NCBI GenBank assembly: GCA_036946415.1
Contig: JAQIJD010000002.1
Location: 246,114-310,113, forward strand
Reading direction: 5' to 3'
Length of the DNA stretch: 64,000 bases
DNA from: Sphingomonas_Q fennica_A
Lineage (GTDB): Bacteria; Pseudomonadota; Alphaproteobacteria; Sphingomonadales; Sphingomonadaceae
This document shows positions 51,609-59,519 of the stretch, piece by piece. The position numbers were made by a program, and so were the translations under genes. Under the pieces are notes generated by a model. That model saw only the letters and a list, made by a program, of their open reading frames with translations. It had not been told where the DNA came from and made no database searches. Within the stretch, counting starts at the first letter, position 1, and every line of letters begins with the position of its first letter.

Positions 51609-53557
51609 CGGAGGATCCCGCCGCCGCCTTCCGCATCGAGGCGGCCGAACTGCTGGATGAGGTGGAGCAGGGGCTGCTCGACCTCGGCCACCGGCTCGAC
51701 GACATGAACCTCGTCAACGCCGTGTTCCGCGGCCTGCACACGCTGAAGGGCTCGGGCGCGATGTTCGGCTTCGACGCGCTGGCGGCCTTCACCCACCATT
51801 GCGAGAGCGCGTTCGACAAGGTCCGCAAGGGCGAGGTGGCGGCGACGCCCGAACTCGTCGCGGTGATCCTCTCCGCCGGCGACCATATGCGCGCGCTGGT
51901 CGAGCGCGACGCGCCCGAGGCGGAGGGGGCGGCGATCCTCGCCCGCCTCACCGCGGCGGTGGCGGCGGCGGCCGGCGGGGCCGGCATCGCCCCGCCTGTC
52001 GCGGCGGCGGGCGCCGGGTGGCGCCTATTCTTCCGGCTGGCGCCCGATGCGGTACGCAACGGCACCAATCCGCTGATGCTGATCGAAGAATTGCGCGCGC
52101 TGGGCGACTGCACGGTCGCGGCGCGGCTCGATCAGCTGCCGCCGCTCGCCGAACTCGATCCCACCGCCTGCCATGTCGGCTGGGACGTGACGATCGCGGG
52201 CGACGTGACGCGCGACGCGATCGAGGACGTGTTCCTGTTCGTCATGGACGACATGACGCTGACGCTGGAGCCGATCGCCACCGAGGCGGCGGCGACGGCC
52301 GAGGCGCCCGTCGCGATCGAGGAGCCGGCGGCTGCCCCGGCCCCGGTGGCGGACAATACCCCGGCGGCGGGCGGCAAGCCGGCCGGCGAGAGCGTGCGCG
52401 TGCCGGCCGAACGGCTGGACGCGCTGATGGACCGGGTGGGCGAACTGGTCATCGTCCAGAGCCGCCTGTCGCAGCTCGCCCACCATGACGGCGGACTGGC
52501 GCTGCGCTCCGTCTCGGAAGAGATCGAGCGGCTGTCGGGCGAGTTGCGCGACACGATGATGGGCCTCCGGATGGTGCCGGTGGCATCGCTGTTCGGCCGC
52601 TTCCGCCGCCTCGTCCACGATCTGGCGCGCGATACCGGCAAGGCGATCGACCTCGTCACCGAGGGCGAGGCGACCGAGGTCGACAAGACGATCGTCGAGC
52701 GGCTGTTCGATCCGCTCGTCCACATCGTCCGCAACAGCTGCGATCACGGGCTGGAGCCGGCCGACCAGCGCCGAGCCGCCGGCAAGGCCGAAACGGGCAC
52801 CGTGCGCCTGTCCGCGCATCAGGCGGGGGGCGAGGTGGTCATCACCATCCGCGACGACGGGCGCGGCATCGATCGCGCCCGCGTCCGCGCCAAGGCCGAG
52901 GCCAACGGCCTGGTGGCACCGGGCCAGGTGCTGTCCGACGGCGAGCTGCTGGGGCTGATCTTCGCCCCCGGCTTCTCCACGGCGGCGCAGGTGACGAACC
53001 TGTCCGGCCGCGGCGTCGGCATGGACGTCGTCAAGCGCACGATCGAGACGCTGCGCGGCACGATCGACGTGGCTTCGGTGGATGGCGAGGGATCGACGAT
53101 CACGCTCCGCATCCCGCTGACGCTGGCGATCATCGACGGGTTGCTCGTCCGCGTCGGCGAGGGGCGCTACGTGCTGCCGCTCGCCGCCGTCGAGGAGTGC
53201 CTGGAGCTGAGCCTCGAGGAGGATCTGCGGTCGCGCGGGCGCAGCCTGATCACGCTGCGCGACCGGCTGGTGCCGTTCGTCCGCCTGCGCGAACTGTTCG
53301 CCACCGGCACGCGGCCCGATCCCTTCCAGAAGATCGTCGTCGTCTCGATCGGCGGCGAGCGGGTGGGGCTGGTTGTCGACCAGATCGTCGGCAACCACCA
53401 GACGGTGATCAAGCCGATGTCCGCGCTCCACCGCGGCCTCGGCTCCTTCTCCGGCGCCACCATCCTCGGCGACGGCACCGTCGCCCTCATCCTCGACATC
53501 GGCCACCTGATCGACGTCGCGCAACCGCGGGAGGAGCGGCTGCGCGCCGCGGGATAG
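51605..53557 (+). CDS. cheA: Chemotaxis histidine kinase CheA
   Basis: Kinase of 650 residues that phosphorylates CheY and CheB. Domains in order: P1 HPt with phosphorylated His45 (FRGLHTLKGSGAMFGF); a second domain (about 140-225, RLFFRLAPDAVRNG..) in the P2/CheY-binding place; P3 dimerisation (about 265-330); P4 ATPase with HIVRNSCDHGLE, DDGRGID and GRGVGMDVV; and C-terminal P5 CheW-like domain. GTG start with a 4-nt overlap onto cheY. Length is normal. Confidence 0.96.
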   Translation: MTEDPAAAFRIEAAELLDEVEQGLLDLGHRLDDMNLVNAVFRGLHTLKGSGAMFGFDALAAFTHHCESAFDKVRKGEVAATPELVAVILSAGDHMRALVERDAPEAEGAAILARLTAAVAAAAGGAGIAPPVAAAGAGWRLFFRLAPDAVRNGTNPLMLIEELRALGDCTVAARLDQLPPLAELDPTACHVGWDVTIAGDVTRDAIEDVFLFVMDDMTLTLEPIATEAAATAEAPVAIEEPAAAPAPVADNTPAAGGKPAGESVRVPAERLDALMDRVGELVIVQSRLSQLAHHDGGLALRSVSEEIERLSGELRDTMMGLRMVPVASLFGRFRRLVHDLARDTGKAIDLVTEGEATEVDKTIVERLFDPLVHIVRNSCDHGLEPADQRRAAGKAETGTVRLSAHQAGGEVVITIRDDGRGIDRARVRAKAEANGLVAPGQVLSDGELLGLIFAPGFSTAAQVTNLSGRGVGMDVVKRTIETLRGTIDVASVDGEGSTITLRIPLTLAIIDGLLVRVGEGRYVLPLAAVEECLELSLEEDLRSRGRSLITLRDRLVPFVRLRELFATGTRPDPFQKIVVVSIGGERVGLVVDQIVGNHQTVIKPMSALHRGLGSFSGATILGDGTVALILDIGHLIDVAQPREERLRAAG

Positions 53558-53561
53558 ACCC

Positions 53562-54059
53562 ATGACCCACATGCAGACCATGACCTGGAACGCCGACGGC
53601 GAACTGGAGGTGCTGGCCTTCGGCCTCGGCGGCGAGACCTTCGCGATCGAGGCGGCGCTGGTGCAGGAGATACTGGACCTGCTGCCCGAGACGGCGGTGC
53701 CCGGCGCCGATCCGCTCGTCAGCCACGTCATCAACTTCCGCGGCCGGGTGATCCCGCTCGCCAACCTCCGCCCCGCCTTCGGGATGGAGCAGGCGGCCGA
53801 CACGCGGGACAGTCGCATCGTCGTGATCGAACTGGCGACCGGCGAGGGCGTCGAGCTGATCGGCCTGCGGGCCGACAAGGTCAACGAGGTGACCACGCTC
53901 GCCGCCACCGCCTGCGAAGCGCCGCCCGCGATCGGGATGCGCTGGCCGCGCGATCACGTCCGCGGGCTGGTCCGCCACGGCGAGAGCCTCGTCGTCGTCC
54001 CCGACCTGCACATGATCTTCGATACGCCGGCCGATCGGCCGGCCGCTCCCCTCAACTGA
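53562..54059 (+). CDS. cheW: Chemotaxis coupling protein CheW (first copy)
   Basis: Adaptor of 165 residues linking receptors to CheA. The CheW fold is seen in VLAFGLGGETFAIEAALVQE, VINFRGRVIPLANLRPAFGM and WPRDHVRGLVRHGESLVVVP. It lies 4 nt after cheA and differs clearly from the second CheW-like gene at 55786. Confidence 0.93.
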   Translation: MTHMQTMTWNADGELEVLAFGLGGETFAIEAALVQEILDLLPETAVPGADPLVSHVINFRGRVIPLANLRPAFGMEQAADTRDSRIVVIELATGEGVELIGLRADKVNEVTTLAATACEAPPAIGMRWPRDHVRGLVRHGESLVVVPDLHMIFDTPADRPAAPLN

Positions 54060-54085
54060 ACGACCCCACCGAAAGGCAGATTGCC

Positions 54086-55789
54086 ATGCGTGCTACGATC
54101 AAGATGAAACTGGGCGTGACCTTCGCGCTTCTGATAGCGATGATGCTGGTGCTGGCCGGCGTCGGCATCACCAAGCTGAGTGCGATCAACGATGCGATCG
54201 GCGCGCTGGTCGACGGACCGGTCAAACGCCTGAATCTCGCGCAGACCGCCAATGATGCCACGAGCACCTACTTCGATCTCGAGAAGGCTTTTATCCTCGC
54301 GCCCGATGCGGCGGCGATGGCGAAGCTTGACGGCGAACTGAATGCCGCGCGCAAGACGGCGACCGATCTGATCGCTGCCGGCACGGCCGCCTCCGACGCG
54401 GACGACAAGGCGCGATGGGCGACGATCGCCGACAATTGGCGCGACTATGCTTCGGTTTCGGCGAGGCTGCATGCCCTTGGTGCGGCTAACAAATTCGACG
54501 AGGCCGGGACTTTGCTGATGGCCCAGGCGCGCCCGACCGCCGTCGCCCTCGGCGAGGCGTTCGACGGGATCGTCGCCGCCGAAGAGGGATCGTTCAGGGA
54601 GGCCGACGAAACCAACGACGAAGTCTATGCGACGGCACGCACGACGCTGGTTGCAGTCACCATCGCCGCGCTTCTGCTGGCCATCGGTAGCGCCGTCTAT
54701 CTGGCTCTCACGATCAGCCGCGGCCTGCGCACCGCCGGCGACGCCATGCAGCAGGTGGCGGGCGGCGACCTGACCCGCACCGTCACGATCCGCAACAACG
54801 ACGAGATCGGCGACCTGCTGGTCCACGTCAACGACATGATCGGCCGCCTCAAGGGCGTGCTGGGCAAGGCGGCATCGGCGGCGGACAATGTCGCCTCGGG
54901 CAGCCAGCAGCTTTCCGCCTCGTCCGAGCAGGTGAGCCAGGGCGCTACCGAACAGGCCGCGGCGGCCGAGGAAGCCTCCGCGTCGATGGAGCAGATGGCC
55001 GCCAACATCAAGCAGAACGCCGACAACGCCGCGCAGACCGAGAAGATCGCCCGCCAGTCCTCCAAGGATGCCGAGGCGAGCGGTGTGGCGGTGGACCGGG
55101 CGGTGGGCGCGATGCGCACGATCGCCGAGAAGATCGGCATCGTCCAGGAGATCGCCCGCCAGACCGATCTGCTGGCGCTGAACGCGGCGGTCGAGGCGGC
55201 ACGGGCCGGCGAACATGGCAAGGGCTTCGCGGTCGTCGCGTCCGAGGTGCGCAAGCTGGCGGAGCGCAGCCAGACCGCGGCGGCCGAGATCGGCTCCGTC
55301 TCGTCCGACACGGTGAAGGCCGCGACCGAGGCCGGCGAGATGCTGACCAAGCTGGTGCCCGACATCCGCCGGACGGCCGAGCTGGTTTCCGAGATCAGCG
55401 CCGCCTGCCGCGAACAGGATATCGGTGCGAGCCAGATCAACGAGGCGATCCAGCAGCTCGACAAGGTGACGCAGCAGAATTCCAGCGCGTCGGAACAGAT
55501 CACCTCCACGTCGGAAGAGCTGGCCGGGCAGGCCGAAGGGCTTCAGGGCAGCATCGCCTTCTTCCGCATCGACGATGGCGAGGCGACGCCGCAGCGGGCG
55601 GCCCCCCGCCGCAAGCCGGCGACCGCCGGCAAGCCGGCCAAGGCCGCGGCCGGGCGCCCGGTGCGGGCGGCGGCCAAGCCCAGGGCCGGCTCGCTGGCCG
55701 ACCAGCAGGCGCGGCTGAACGGCTTCGCGCTCGACCTGTCCACCGGCGGCCCGGATGCCGAGGATGCCGAATTCGGACGGGCGGCGTGA
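54086..55789 (+). CDS. Methyl-accepting chemotaxis protein
   Basis: Transmembrane receptor of 567 residues. Helix 1 (FALLIAMMLVLAGVGIT), a periplasmic four-helix-bundle sensor domain (about 35-190), helix 2 (LVAVTIAALLLAIGSAVYLA), HAMP (about 212-265), and the cytoplasmic signalling hairpin with the CheA/CheW-binding tip IARQTDLLALNAAVEAARAG. The C-terminus has an unusual Ala/Lys/Arg/Pro tail (about 505-545) and no CheR-docking pentapeptide at the end. It is the only full receptor in the operon. The next gene begins with a 4-nt overlap. Confidence 0.95.
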   Translation: MRATIKMKLGVTFALLIAMMLVLAGVGITKLSAINDAIGALVDGPVKRLNLAQTANDATSTYFDLEKAFILAPDAAAMAKLDGELNAARKTATDLIAAGTAASDADDKARWATIADNWRDYASVSARLHALGAANKFDEAGTLLMAQARPTAVALGEAFDGIVAAEEGSFREADETNDEVYATARTTLVAVTIAALLLAIGSAVYLALTISRGLRTAGDAMQQVAGGDLTRTVTIRNNDEIGDLLVHVNDMIGRLKGVLGKAASAADNVASGSQQLSASSEQVSQGATEQAAAAEEASASMEQMAANIKQNADNAAQTEKIARQSSKDAEASGVAVDRAVGAMRTIAEKIGIVQEIARQTDLLALNAAVEAARAGEHGKGFAVVASEVRKLAERSQTAAAEIGSVSSDTVKAATEAGEMLTKLVPDIRRTAELVSEISAACREQDIGASQINEAIQQLDKVTQQNSSASEQITSTSEELAGQAEGLQGSIAFFRIDDGEATPQRAAPRRKPATAGKPAKAAAGRPVRAAAKPRAGSLADQQARLNGFALDLSTGGPDAEDAEFGRAA

Positions 55790-56268
55790 GCGGCGGCGGC
55801 GGCATCCAGGCCGTGACCTTCGGCCTGGGCGACGAGGTGTTCGCCATCCCGGTGACGCTCGTCCGCGAGATCCTCGACTGGCGGGAACCCTTTCGGGTTC
55901 CCAACGGCCCCGCGTGGCTGCTCGGCCTGACGGACGTCCGGGGCGAGGGGGTGCCGACGGTCGATCTGCGCCGCCGCCTGGGCCTCGCCGCCGCCGCCGT
56001 CACCCCCACCACCCGTGCGCTGGTGGTGGAGGTGGCCATCGGCGAGCGGCGGATCACGCTGGCGCTGGTCGTCGACCGGGTGCTCGACGTGGTCGAGTTC
56101 GACCTCGGCGAGATCGAACCGGCGCCCGACATCGGCGTCCGCTGGGGGTCCGAATATATTCGCGGCGTCGTGCGCCGGCCGGCGGGGTTCGTGTTGCTGG
56201 TGGACCTCGCCAGCATCGTCTCGCGGCAGGATGCGGCCCTCCTCGACGACAGCCGTCAGGCAGCCTGA
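55786..56268 (+). CDS. Chemotaxis coupling protein CheW (second copy)
   Basis: CheW-domain protein of 160 residues: VTFGLGDEVFAIPVTLVREI, WLLGLTDVRGEGVPTVDLRR and EYIRGVVRRPAGFVLLVDL. It is shorter at both ends than the first CheW and quite different in sequence, so the two may serve different receptors. GTG start overlapping the receptor gene by 4 nt. A palindrome follows 5 nt after its stop. Confidence 0.92.
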   Translation: MSGGGGIQAVTFGLGDEVFAIPVTLVREILDWREPFRVPNGPAWLLGLTDVRGEGVPTVDLRRRLGLAAAAVTPTTRALVVEVAIGERRITLALVVDRVLDVVEFDLGEIEPAPDIGVRWGSEYIRGVVRRPAGFVLLVDLASIVSRQDAALLDDSRQAA

Positions 56269-56273
56269 ACCGT

Positions 56274-56291
56274 CCCCCGCCGCGGCGGGGG
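56274..56291. terminator. 18-bp perfect palindrome inside the chemotaxis operon
   Basis: An 18-nt perfect palindrome (nine-base half site CCCCCGCCG) lies between the second cheW and the porin gene. As RNA it forms a strong G-C hairpin. No T-run follows, so it may attenuate rather than stop transcription, letting the porin gene have a different expression level. Confidence 0.5.
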
Positions 56292-56322
56292 CCTTCGTAA
56301 ACCGAAAGATCGGGATCACGAC

Positions 56323-57510
56323 ATGTCCGGTAAGTCTTCGTGGTTCGCCATGCTGGCGAGCCTTATCCTCGCTGCGTCTTCCGCACCTGCCATCGCCGAA
56401 GCGGCCGGCCCTGCGCCCGCCTGGACGCTCGCCGCCACCTACAAGGGCGATATCGCGGGCATCGACGGCGGGCGCGGTGCGCGTGGCACGCGCTATCTCG
56501 ATGCCTTCGATCTTGCCGCCGAAGCTGATCTCGATCGGCTGATCGGCTGGGAGGGGGCGACCGTCCACGTCGACCTGCTGAGCAGCCTGGGCGGGCGGCC
56601 CAACGATGTCGCCCGCACGTTGCAGGGCGTCGACAATATCGAGGTCGCTTCGCGCGGGGTGCGGCTCTATCAGGCGCTGATCGAACAGACGCTGGCGGGG
56701 GGCGCGGTCGCGCTGCTGGCCGGGCTCTACGACGTCAATGCGGATTTCTACGCGAGCGGATCGGCCGGCCTGCTCATCGCGCCGGCGTTCGGCATGGGGT
56801 CCGAATTGTCGGCGACGGGGCCGAACGGCCCGTCGACCTTCCCGTCGACCGCGCTCGGCTTCCGCGCGCGGCTGACGCGGGGCGATGGCTATGTGCAGGC
56901 CGCCGCGGTCAACGCCCAGGCGGGCACGCTGGGCAACGAACGCGGTCTGCGCTTCAGCGGCCGCGATGGCGCCCTCCTCCTCGCCGAGGCGGGCTGGACG
57001 GGCAGCGGCAAGGTGGCGATCGGCGCCTGGACCTACACCCGCCACCAGCCGGTGGTGGTGCCGCCCGGCCTGTCGCAGGGCGAGGGCCTCAACGTCTCGC
57101 ACGGCGCCTATCTGCTGGCGGAACATGATCTGGCGGGCGAGGAAGGCGGGGTGCGCCATCTGAGCGGTTTCCTCCGCGCCGGCGTGTCGGACGGGCTGAC
57201 CACGCCCTTCGCCAACGGCCTTCAGGCCGGCATCCTGCTGAACCGCGTCTTCGCCGCCCGGCCGGAGAGCGCCTTTTCGGCCGGCTACAATATGGGTGGC
57301 CTGTCCCGCCCGTATCGGGCGGCCAGTCCCGGCGCCGCGCCGCTCGCCCGGCGCGAGAGCGGCTTCGAGCTGACCTACAGCGACTGCGCCGCCAGCTGGT
57401 TCTGCATCCAGCCCGACGTCCAATATATCACCGACCGCGAGGGCGAGCGCGACGCGCACGACATCCTGGTCGCTATCCTGCGGTTCACATTGTCCTTCGA
57501 TCTGCACTGA
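56323..57510 (+). CDS. OprB-like carbohydrate-selective porin
   Basis: Outer-membrane beta-barrel of 395 residues. A signal peptide (SWFAMLASLILAASSAPAIAEA) precedes alternating amphipathic strands. AEADLDRLIGWEGATVHVDL, GLYDVNADFYASGSAGLLIAP and the C-terminal FTLSFDLH are the OprB-family pattern. The two late cysteines (SDCAASWFCIQPDVQYI) could form a disulfide. OprB porins take up sugars. Finding one between cheW and cheR is unusual and suggests joint expression of uptake and chemotaxis. Confidence 0.83.
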   Translation: MSGKSSWFAMLASLILAASSAPAIAEAAGPAPAWTLAATYKGDIAGIDGGRGARGTRYLDAFDLAAEADLDRLIGWEGATVHVDLLSSLGGRPNDVARTLQGVDNIEVASRGVRLYQALIEQTLAGGAVALLAGLYDVNADFYASGSAGLLIAPAFGMGSELSATGPNGPSTFPSTALGFRARLTRGDGYVQAAAVNAQAGTLGNERGLRFSGRDGALLLAEAGWTGSGKVAIGAWTYTRHQPVVVPPGLSQGEGLNVSHGAYLLAEHDLAGEEGGVRHLSGFLRAGVSDGLTTPFANGLQAGILLNRVFAARPESAFSAGYNMGGLSRPYRAASPGAAPLARRESGFELTYSDCAASWFCIQPDVQYITDREGERDAHDILVAILRFTLSFDLH

Positions 57511-57548
57511 GCCGACCGAAGCCCGTCCCCCTCACCAAGGAGTTCGCC

Positions 57549-58418
57549 GTGGCACTCGCCAAGGCCATCAACCGGCAGGCCGGCGCGCCTGCCCCCGAAG
57601 ATCGGCTGAGCCGTGCCGACTTCCAGCGGCTCGCCCGGCATATCCACGCGGTGGCCGGCATCAAGATGCCGGACTCGAAGACCGTGATGCTGGAAGGGCG
57701 CCTGCGCCGCCGCGTCCGCGCGACGGACACGCGCAGCATCGCCGGCTATTGCAACTGGCTGTTCGAGGGCGACAATCTGGTCGCCGAGGAGCGCCACCTG
57801 ATCAATGCGGTGACAACCAACAAGACCGACTTCTTCCGCGAGCCCAAGCATTTCGACTATCTGCAGGCGACGATCCTGCCGCAGATCGCGGCGGCGGGGA
57901 AAAGGCGCATCCGGGCATGGAGCGCCGCCTGCTCGACGGGGGCCGAACCCTATACGATGGCGATGGTGCTGGATGCCTTCGCCAGCGATCGGGGCGGGCC
58001 GGAATACGGCATCCTCGCGACCGACCTCGACACCGAAGTGCTGGAAACCGCGCGGCGCGGCGTCTTCCCGGCAGCGATGGTCGATCCGGTGCCGGCGGTG
58101 CTGCGCAGCCGGTATGTGCTCAAGTCCAGCCTGCCGGGGCGGGACGCGGTGCGGATGGCCCCCGAACTGCGTGGCGCGATCGGCTTCGCGCCGTTGAACT
58201 TGATGGACGCGACCTATCCGGTGGGCGAGCCGATGGACCTCATCTTCTGTCGCAACGTGCTGATCTATTTCGAGAAAGAGGCGCAGGGGCGGGTCGTTTC
58301 GCGGCTGCTCGACCGGCTGAAGCCGGGCGGCCACCTGTTCCTCGGCCATTCCGAATCGATCGCGGGGTTCGACCTGCCGGTCACCGCCGTCGCCAACACC
58401 GTCTTCCGGAAGAACTGA
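57549..58418 (+). CDS. cheR: Chemotaxis receptor methyltransferase CheR
   Basis: Methylates glutamates of chemoreceptors with SAM; 289 residues. N-terminal helical domain (about 20-90), then the SAM fold with NKTDFFREPKHFDYL, RAWSAACSTGAEPYTMAM, LATDLDTEVLETA and MDLIFCRNVLIYF, all typical. The GTG start has AAGGAG 8 nt before it. It follows the porin gene by 38 nt. Confidence 0.95.
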   Translation: MALAKAINRQAGAPAPEDRLSRADFQRLARHIHAVAGIKMPDSKTVMLEGRLRRRVRATDTRSIAGYCNWLFEGDNLVAEERHLINAVTTNKTDFFREPKHFDYLQATILPQIAAAGKRRIRAWSAACSTGAEPYTMAMVLDAFASDRGGPEYGILATDLDTEVLETARRGVFPAAMVDPVPAVLRSRYVLKSSLPGRDAVRMAPELRGAIGFAPLNLMDATYPVGEPMDLIFCRNVLIYFEKEAQGRVVSRLLDRLKPGGHLFLGHSESIAGFDLPVTAVANTVFRKN

Positions 58419-58422
58419 TGCC

Positions 58423-59505
58423 ATGCTGAAGAAGAAGATCCGCACCCTGGTGATCGACGACAGCGCCAGCGTGCGACAGGCGATGACGGCGATCCTTTCC
58501 GCCGACCCGGAGATAGAGGTGATCGCCGCCGCCGCCGATCCCTTCGCCGCCGCGCGCTACATCAAGGACGAGGTGCCCGACGTCATCACCCTCGACGTGG
58601 AGATGCCGCGGATGGACGGCATCACCTTCCTGCGCCGGCTGATGGCGCAATGCCCGACGCCGGTGGTGATGTGCTCCTCGCTGGTCGAGGAGGGGTCCGA
58701 GACGCTGCTGGAGGCACTGGAAGCGGGGGCCGTCGACATCATCCTGAAGCCCCGCGTGGGCGTGGCCGACCATCTGGTCGAGGCGCACGCCCGCATCTGC
58801 GAAACGGTGAAGGGCGCGGCCGGCGCCCGGCTGGGCGCACGGCGCGGGGCCGGGCGCACCGCGCAGCCCGAGGCGAAACTGACTGCGGACGCCGTGCTGC
58901 CGCCGCCCAACGGCCGGGCGATGGCGCGGACGACCGAGATGGTGGTCTGCATCGGCGCCTCGACCGGCGGGACGGAGGCGCTGAGCGCGGTGCTGACCGC
59001 GCTGCCCGCCAACTCGCCCGGCATCGTCGTCGTCCAGCACATGCCCGAAAGCTTCACCCGCGCCTTCGCCAAACGCCTCAACGGCCTGTGCGAGGTCGAC
59101 GTGAAGGAGGCCGAGGACGGCGACACGGTGATGCGCGGCCATGTGCTGATCGCCCCCGGCGGGCTGCGGCACATGATGCTGGAACGGCACGGCGCGCGCT
59201 ACACCGTCGCGGTGCGCGAAGGGCCGCTCGTCTCGCGCCATCGCCCGTCGGTGGACGTGCTGTTCCGGTCGGCCGCGCGATCGGCCGGGTCGAACGCGGT
59301 CGGCATCATCATGACCGGAATGGGCGACGACGGCGCGCGCGGCCTGCTCGAGATGAAGCAGGCCGGCGCCCGCACCATCGCCCAGGACGAGGCGACGTCG
59401 ATCGTCTTCGGCATGCCCAAGGAAGCCATCGCCCGCGGCGCCGCGGACCGGATCGTGCCGCTGCACGCGATCGCCCGCGAACTGCTGCAGGCCACCGCCC
59501 GTTGA
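58423..59505 (+). CDS. cheB: Chemotaxis methylesterase/glutamine deamidase CheB
   Basis: Two-domain protein of 360 residues: receiver domain with Asp58 (ITLDVEMPRMDG), a linker, and a methylesterase domain with the triad Ser180 (GASTGGTEAL), His206 (VVQHMPESF) and Asp303 (GMGDDGARG). It demethylates receptors and resets adaptation, opposing CheR just upstream (4 nt gap). Confidence 0.96.
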   Translation: MLKKKIRTLVIDDSASVRQAMTAILSADPEIEVIAAAADPFAAARYIKDEVPDVITLDVEMPRMDGITFLRRLMAQCPTPVVMCSSLVEEGSETLLEALEAGAVDIILKPRVGVADHLVEAHARICETVKGAAGARLGARRGAGRTAQPEAKLTADAVLPPPNGRAMARTTEMVVCIGASTGGTEALSAVLTALPANSPGIVVVQHMPESFTRAFAKRLNGLCEVDVKEAEDGDTVMRGHVLIAPGGLRHMMLERHGARYTVAVREGPLVSRHRPSVDVLFRSAARSAGSNAVGIIMTGMGDDGARGLLEMKQAGARTIAQDEATSIVFGMPKEAIARGAADRIVPLHAIARELLQATAR

Positions 59506-59519
59506 GAGAGGATCAGACG

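Noticed and set aside
52025..53908. A 627-codon minus-strand open frame opposite cheA
   Set aside because: It is antisense to cheA, whose kinase motifs are unambiguous. No ribosome site or domain was seen.
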